A stretch of DNA of 10,107 bases from an uncultured Bacteroidota bacterium (GTDB taxonomy: Bacteria; Bacteroidota; Bacteroidia; B-17B0; Aurantibacillaceae): assembly GCA_903923915.1 (NCBI GenBank), contig CAIXZI010000107.1, positions 1 through 10,107 on the forward strand, given 5' to 3'. Both the position numbers and the translations under genes were made by a program. Positions 7,916 to 10,107 of this stretch are shown here, in pieces. The notes beneath the pieces are model-generated. The model did no database searches, was not told the origin of the DNA, and saw nothing but the letters and a program-made list of their open reading frames with translations. How positions within the stretch are numbered: position 1 is the stretch's first letter; each line of letters begins with the position of its first letter.

Positions 7916-8977
7916 ATGAAAAATTTAAAAAATAGATTTATTCTAATTGCCATATTGACTAATTGTTTAATAGGCACATTAGCTACTGCCCAACAGTTAC
8001 CCGAGTTTAGTCAGTATATAAACAATGACTATTTGCTAAACCCTGCCATAGCCGGCACAAAAGATTACGCCCCTGTTACGGTTTCGGCGCGCATGCAATG
8101 GGTAGGCTTTAATAATGCACCTAATACACAAATTGCCAGCATACATGGCGCACTTACTAAAAATGTAGGTTTAGGTTTTTCGGTTATTAATGCCACAGCA
8201 GGGCCAACAGCATCAACCTCCATGCAGCTTGCTTATTCATATCGCATAAAAATAAATGAAAAAACAAAATTGTCATTTGGCGTAGCTCCTATGCTAATAC
8301 AGCAATCTTTGCAAAAAGATAAAATGACTTTAGATGAGCAAAATGATAATACATTTAACCGTATTAGCGGAAAAACCATGATTGCTGATGTTAATGCAGG
8401 TGTTTATTTGTATGGAAGTAAATATTTTATCAGTTTATCTGTACCGCAATTAATGGAAAACAAAGTTCGCCTGGGCGATGCTTTATTTACCGAAAGATTA
8501 AAACGTACGTATGTTTTGTATGGTGGTTATGATTTTAAAGTAAAAGAAAAATTTGTGCTAACTCCATCTGCTTTAATTAAAGCCATAGAAGGTGGCGCAC
8601 CTATACAATTTGATGTAAACTTTAAAGCTACTTACAATAAATTTATTTGGCTTGGACTTTCTTACCGAGGTTCTGCTTCATCCAATTTTAATGAAACAGC
8701 GGTTGCCTCGTTAGGTGTTATGAAATACAATTTTGTATTTGGTTATTCTTTCGATTATAGTTTGGCTAACATAAGCACCTACAGTTCAGGTTCGCACGAA
8801 GTATTTTTAACTTATAGAATTAGCTGCAAGAAGAAAGAATCGTTAGCAAAAGAAACAAGCACTGCGCCTGCAGCAGCACCAGTTGATACCCCTGTAATAC
8901 CAACCCCTAAAGAAACCATAACAGCGCCTACTGAAACACCAACAACAACACCTGCGACTAAAGAAGAACCAAAGTAA
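7916..8977 (+). CDS. PorP/SprF family T9SS outer-membrane protein with a Pro/Thr-rich tail
   Basis: A 353-residue outer-membrane beta-barrel of the PorP/SprF family. Members of this family partner type B-sorted cargo in T9SS and help it to be secreted or held at the surface. The signal peptide is about 1-26. The family signature follows: LPEFSQYINNDYLLNPAIAGT (28-48), then RMQWVGFNNAP and alternating strands through GSHEVFLTYRI (292-302), which looks like the last barrel strand. Residues 303-353 form an extra tail of Lys then Thr, Pro, Ala and Glu (TAPAAAPVDTPVIPTPKETI...TPTTTPATKEEPK). It is low-complexity and not usual for the family as I know it. The gene is 23 nt downstream of the SprB-repeat gene and very probably in its operon. 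The stop codon lies within an AAAGT repeat tract. Confidence 0.92.
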   Translation: MKNLKNRFILIAILTNCLIGTLATAQQLPEFSQYINNDYLLNPAIAGTKDYAPVTVSARMQWVGFNNAPNTQIASIHGALTKNVGLGFSVINATAGPTASTSMQLAYSYRIKINEKTKLSFGVAPMLIQQSLQKDKMTLDEQNDNTFNRISGKTMIADVNAGVYLYGSKYFISLSVPQLMENKVRLGDALFTERLKRTYVLYGGYDFKVKEKFVLTPSALIKAIEGGAPIQFDVNFKATYNKFIWLGLSYRGSASSNFNETAVASLGVMKYNFVFGYSFDYSLANISTYSSGSHEVFLTYRISCKKKESLAKETSTAPAAAPVDTPVIPTPKETITAPTETPTTTPATKEEPK

Positions 8978-9005
8978 AGTAAAGTAAAGTAAAGTAAAGT
9001 AAAGT
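8971..9005. repeat. (AAAGT)7 microsatellite at convergent gene ends
   Basis: Seven perfect AAAGT units run from 8971 to 9005, then decay to AAATT AAAAC. The first unit supplies the final Lys codon and the TAA of the PorP/SprF gene (8972-8977). The tract fills most of the 31-nt gap before the stop of the convergent TonB-like gene (9011-9009). Slippage adds units after the first stop, so neither protein should change. Confidence 0.95.
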
Positions 9006-9008
9006 AAA

Positions 9009-9440
9009 TTAAAACTGAAACTTAAACACAATAGAACCTTTTTGTGTATCAAACTTATCAGATGGACTAAACTTGGCTTGTAAGGCAGCCTGACGAGCTT
9101 TTGATTTTAATACGCCGCTTGATGTAGTTGTTCCTTTTCCATTAGGATCTGCATCGGTAACATTGCCTTGTTTATCAACGGTTATAAATACAACCACAAT
9201 TCCTTCTTCTTTACCATCGCTAACTTTTGGTGGTGGTACTAAAATTTTTCTTCCTGCTAAACTAAAACCTGTACCGCCTGGTCCGTTACCATGTCCTGTA
9301 AAATCAGGATTATTGCCTGTACCACCTTTACCATGTGTATCAGGGTTTCCATCAGGAGAGCCTTCATTACCTGCCTGCCCGGAGTTACCATCTCCCCCGC
9401 TCTGCCCTTTGTTTTTGTTTTTTACAAAATGGGGTATGAT
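9009..9440 (-). CDS. TonB-type energy transducer, C-terminal half only (5' truncated)
   Basis: The frame is open for 143 residues from a stop at 9443-9441 and ends in TAA at 9011-9009. The TonB C-terminal fold is clear: EEGIVVVFITVDKQGNVTDA (codons at 9209-9150), then KGTTTSSGVLKSKARQAALQAKFSPS and KGSIVFKFQF. Ahead of it lies a Gly/Asn/Asp-rich linker (KNKNKGQSGGDGNSGQAGNE, then NPDTHGKGGTGNNPD), and GNGPGGTGFSLAGRKILVPP precedes the fold; this is the layout of Bacteroidota energy transducer TonB proteins. TonB passes proton-motive energy from ExbB/ExbD to outer-membrane receptors. Here the cytoplasmic N-terminus, the membrane anchor and the Pro-rich spacer, usually about 100 or more residues, are missing. 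There is no ATG in the frame; the only plausible start, a GTG at 9197, falls inside the C-terminal domain and would give an incomplete 62-residue piece. Break-off lies at about 9425-9440. I read it as a gene remnant or an assembly break. Confidence 0.82.
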   Translation of the reverse strand: MIPHFVKNKNKGQSGGDGNSGQAGNEGSPDGNPDTHGKGGTGNNPDFTGHGNGPGGTGFSLAGRKILVPPPKVSDGKEEGIVVVFITVDKQGNVTDADPNGKGTTTSSGVLKSKARQAALQAKFSPSDKFDTQKGSIVFKFQF

Positions 9441-10107
9441 CTAAATATACTTTCTAGTATTAGAATGTATATATATTTAATCAATTTATATAAACTTTAA
9501 GCTTGGTCCATCAGACGCCTCCCAGGCCCCCTTCGAGATTAAATTTTTTTAATGTGGTTATTTTATTCATGGAGAGCATCACAACCTCCCTTTTTGTGTT
9601 GAGATCTAAATTTTAAGCACAAACTATTATTTATTTGAATCAAACTGAAGATATTTTTCCTAAACGATACATCTTTTTTCTATTTCACGTGTTTGATGCC
9701 TAATGACTTACAACAAAGGATTGCTCCTTTATTGCCAAACTATCGCCAAAATATCATCATATCTACGAATCCTTAGGTCTAAATACTCACAATTTAAAAA
9801 AATGTAAATTGTTTATAATTTTTTCAAATTAAATCGTTATTCTTCTAAGTTTACAGTTTAACAGAGAGTGTTCTAAAAAATTGATTTTGTTTAGAGCTAG
9901 CTCGAGTCATCCAAGATGCTTATGTGGACTACACTATCTCACACATTTTTAGGCCAATTGTGAACATGGACGCTGACGAAAAGCAATCCGTAAAAAAATG
10001 TAATCTTATAAAAACTTAAATAGGCATTTTTATCCACCTTTACCTGTACACGGTCCTAATTTCAAAAGAAATTCTAGTGGTGGGATAAACGACCTTGATG
10101 CAGAGAT
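9441..10107. other. Gene-poor stretch of unknown origin
   Basis: I see no gene, tRNA, insertion-sequence end or repeat array in these 667 bases. All frames break within about 35 codons. The longest protein-like piece is a plus-strand frame from 10004 to the window edge (SYKNLNRHFYPPLPVHGPNF, then KRNSSGG...), which lacks a start and may be chance or the beginning of something outside the window. A short GC-rich patch (about 9504-9537) stands out in otherwise AT-rich DNA. The stretch does not look like the compact Bacteroidota sequence to its left, and it begins just where the TonB gene loses its N-terminus. Confidence 0.55.
9445..9472. repeat. AT-rich inverted repeat next to the TonB break
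   Basis: The arms ATATACTTTCTA (9445-9456) and TAGAATGTATAT (9461-9472) pair with one mismatch around a 4-nt loop GTAT. The hairpin starts 2 nt beyond the stop that closes the TonB frame (9441-9443). It could be the end of an inserted element or simply AT-rich noise. Confidence 0.45.

Overview
The window looks like a chromosomal piece of a Bacteroidota bacterium. The signs are three type IX secretion system (T9SS) products (a type A-sorted protein, a type B-sorted protein with SprB repeats, and a PorP/SprF-family protein), a Bacteroidota-type promoter (TTG, 18 nt, TATCTTTG), no Shine-Dalgarno sequences before the starts inspected, and AT-rich DNA. I cannot place it below phylum from the sequence alone.

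Layout. 1-316: non-coding leader with no gene, perhaps holding a promoter for a gene off the left edge. 317-1687 (+): secreted T9SS type A protein. 1834-2995 (-): a two-gene unit read leftward, a stand-alone receiver domain that has lost its phosphoacceptor aspartate, followed after 16 nt by an unrecognised, mostly helical protein. 3000-3276: intergenic, with dyad repeats and a clear intrinsic terminator for the next gene. 3277-6203 (-): a housekeeping cluster transcribed HU-like DNA-binding protein, membrane-anchored TPR protein, a 29-residue ribosomal-type protein (COX24/AURKAIP1 family), RNase G. HU and TPR overlap by 4 nt, and a promoter can be read just before HU. 6345-8977 (+): a secreted SprB-repeat protein with a type B sorting domain, then a PorP/SprF outer-membrane protein 23 nt downstream, a typical cargo/partner pair of T9SS. 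8971-9005: seven perfect AAAGT units that begin in the last sense codon of the PorP/SprF gene and fill most of the gap to the convergent gene. 9009-9440 (-): the C-terminal half of a TonB-type energy transducer.

The right end is odd. The TonB reading frame runs into a stop at 9441-9443 without a start codon and without its membrane anchor. From there to 10107 no convincing gene can be seen. This is either a real disruption (insertion or rearrangement) or a chimeric join in the assembly.

No complete, clearly new multi-gene system is visible. The best candidates for a second look are the phosphorylation-dead receiver with its unknown partner, the abrupt end of the TonB gene, the tiny ribosomal-type gene with a hairpin between it and RNase G, and the repeat tract at the convergent gene ends.
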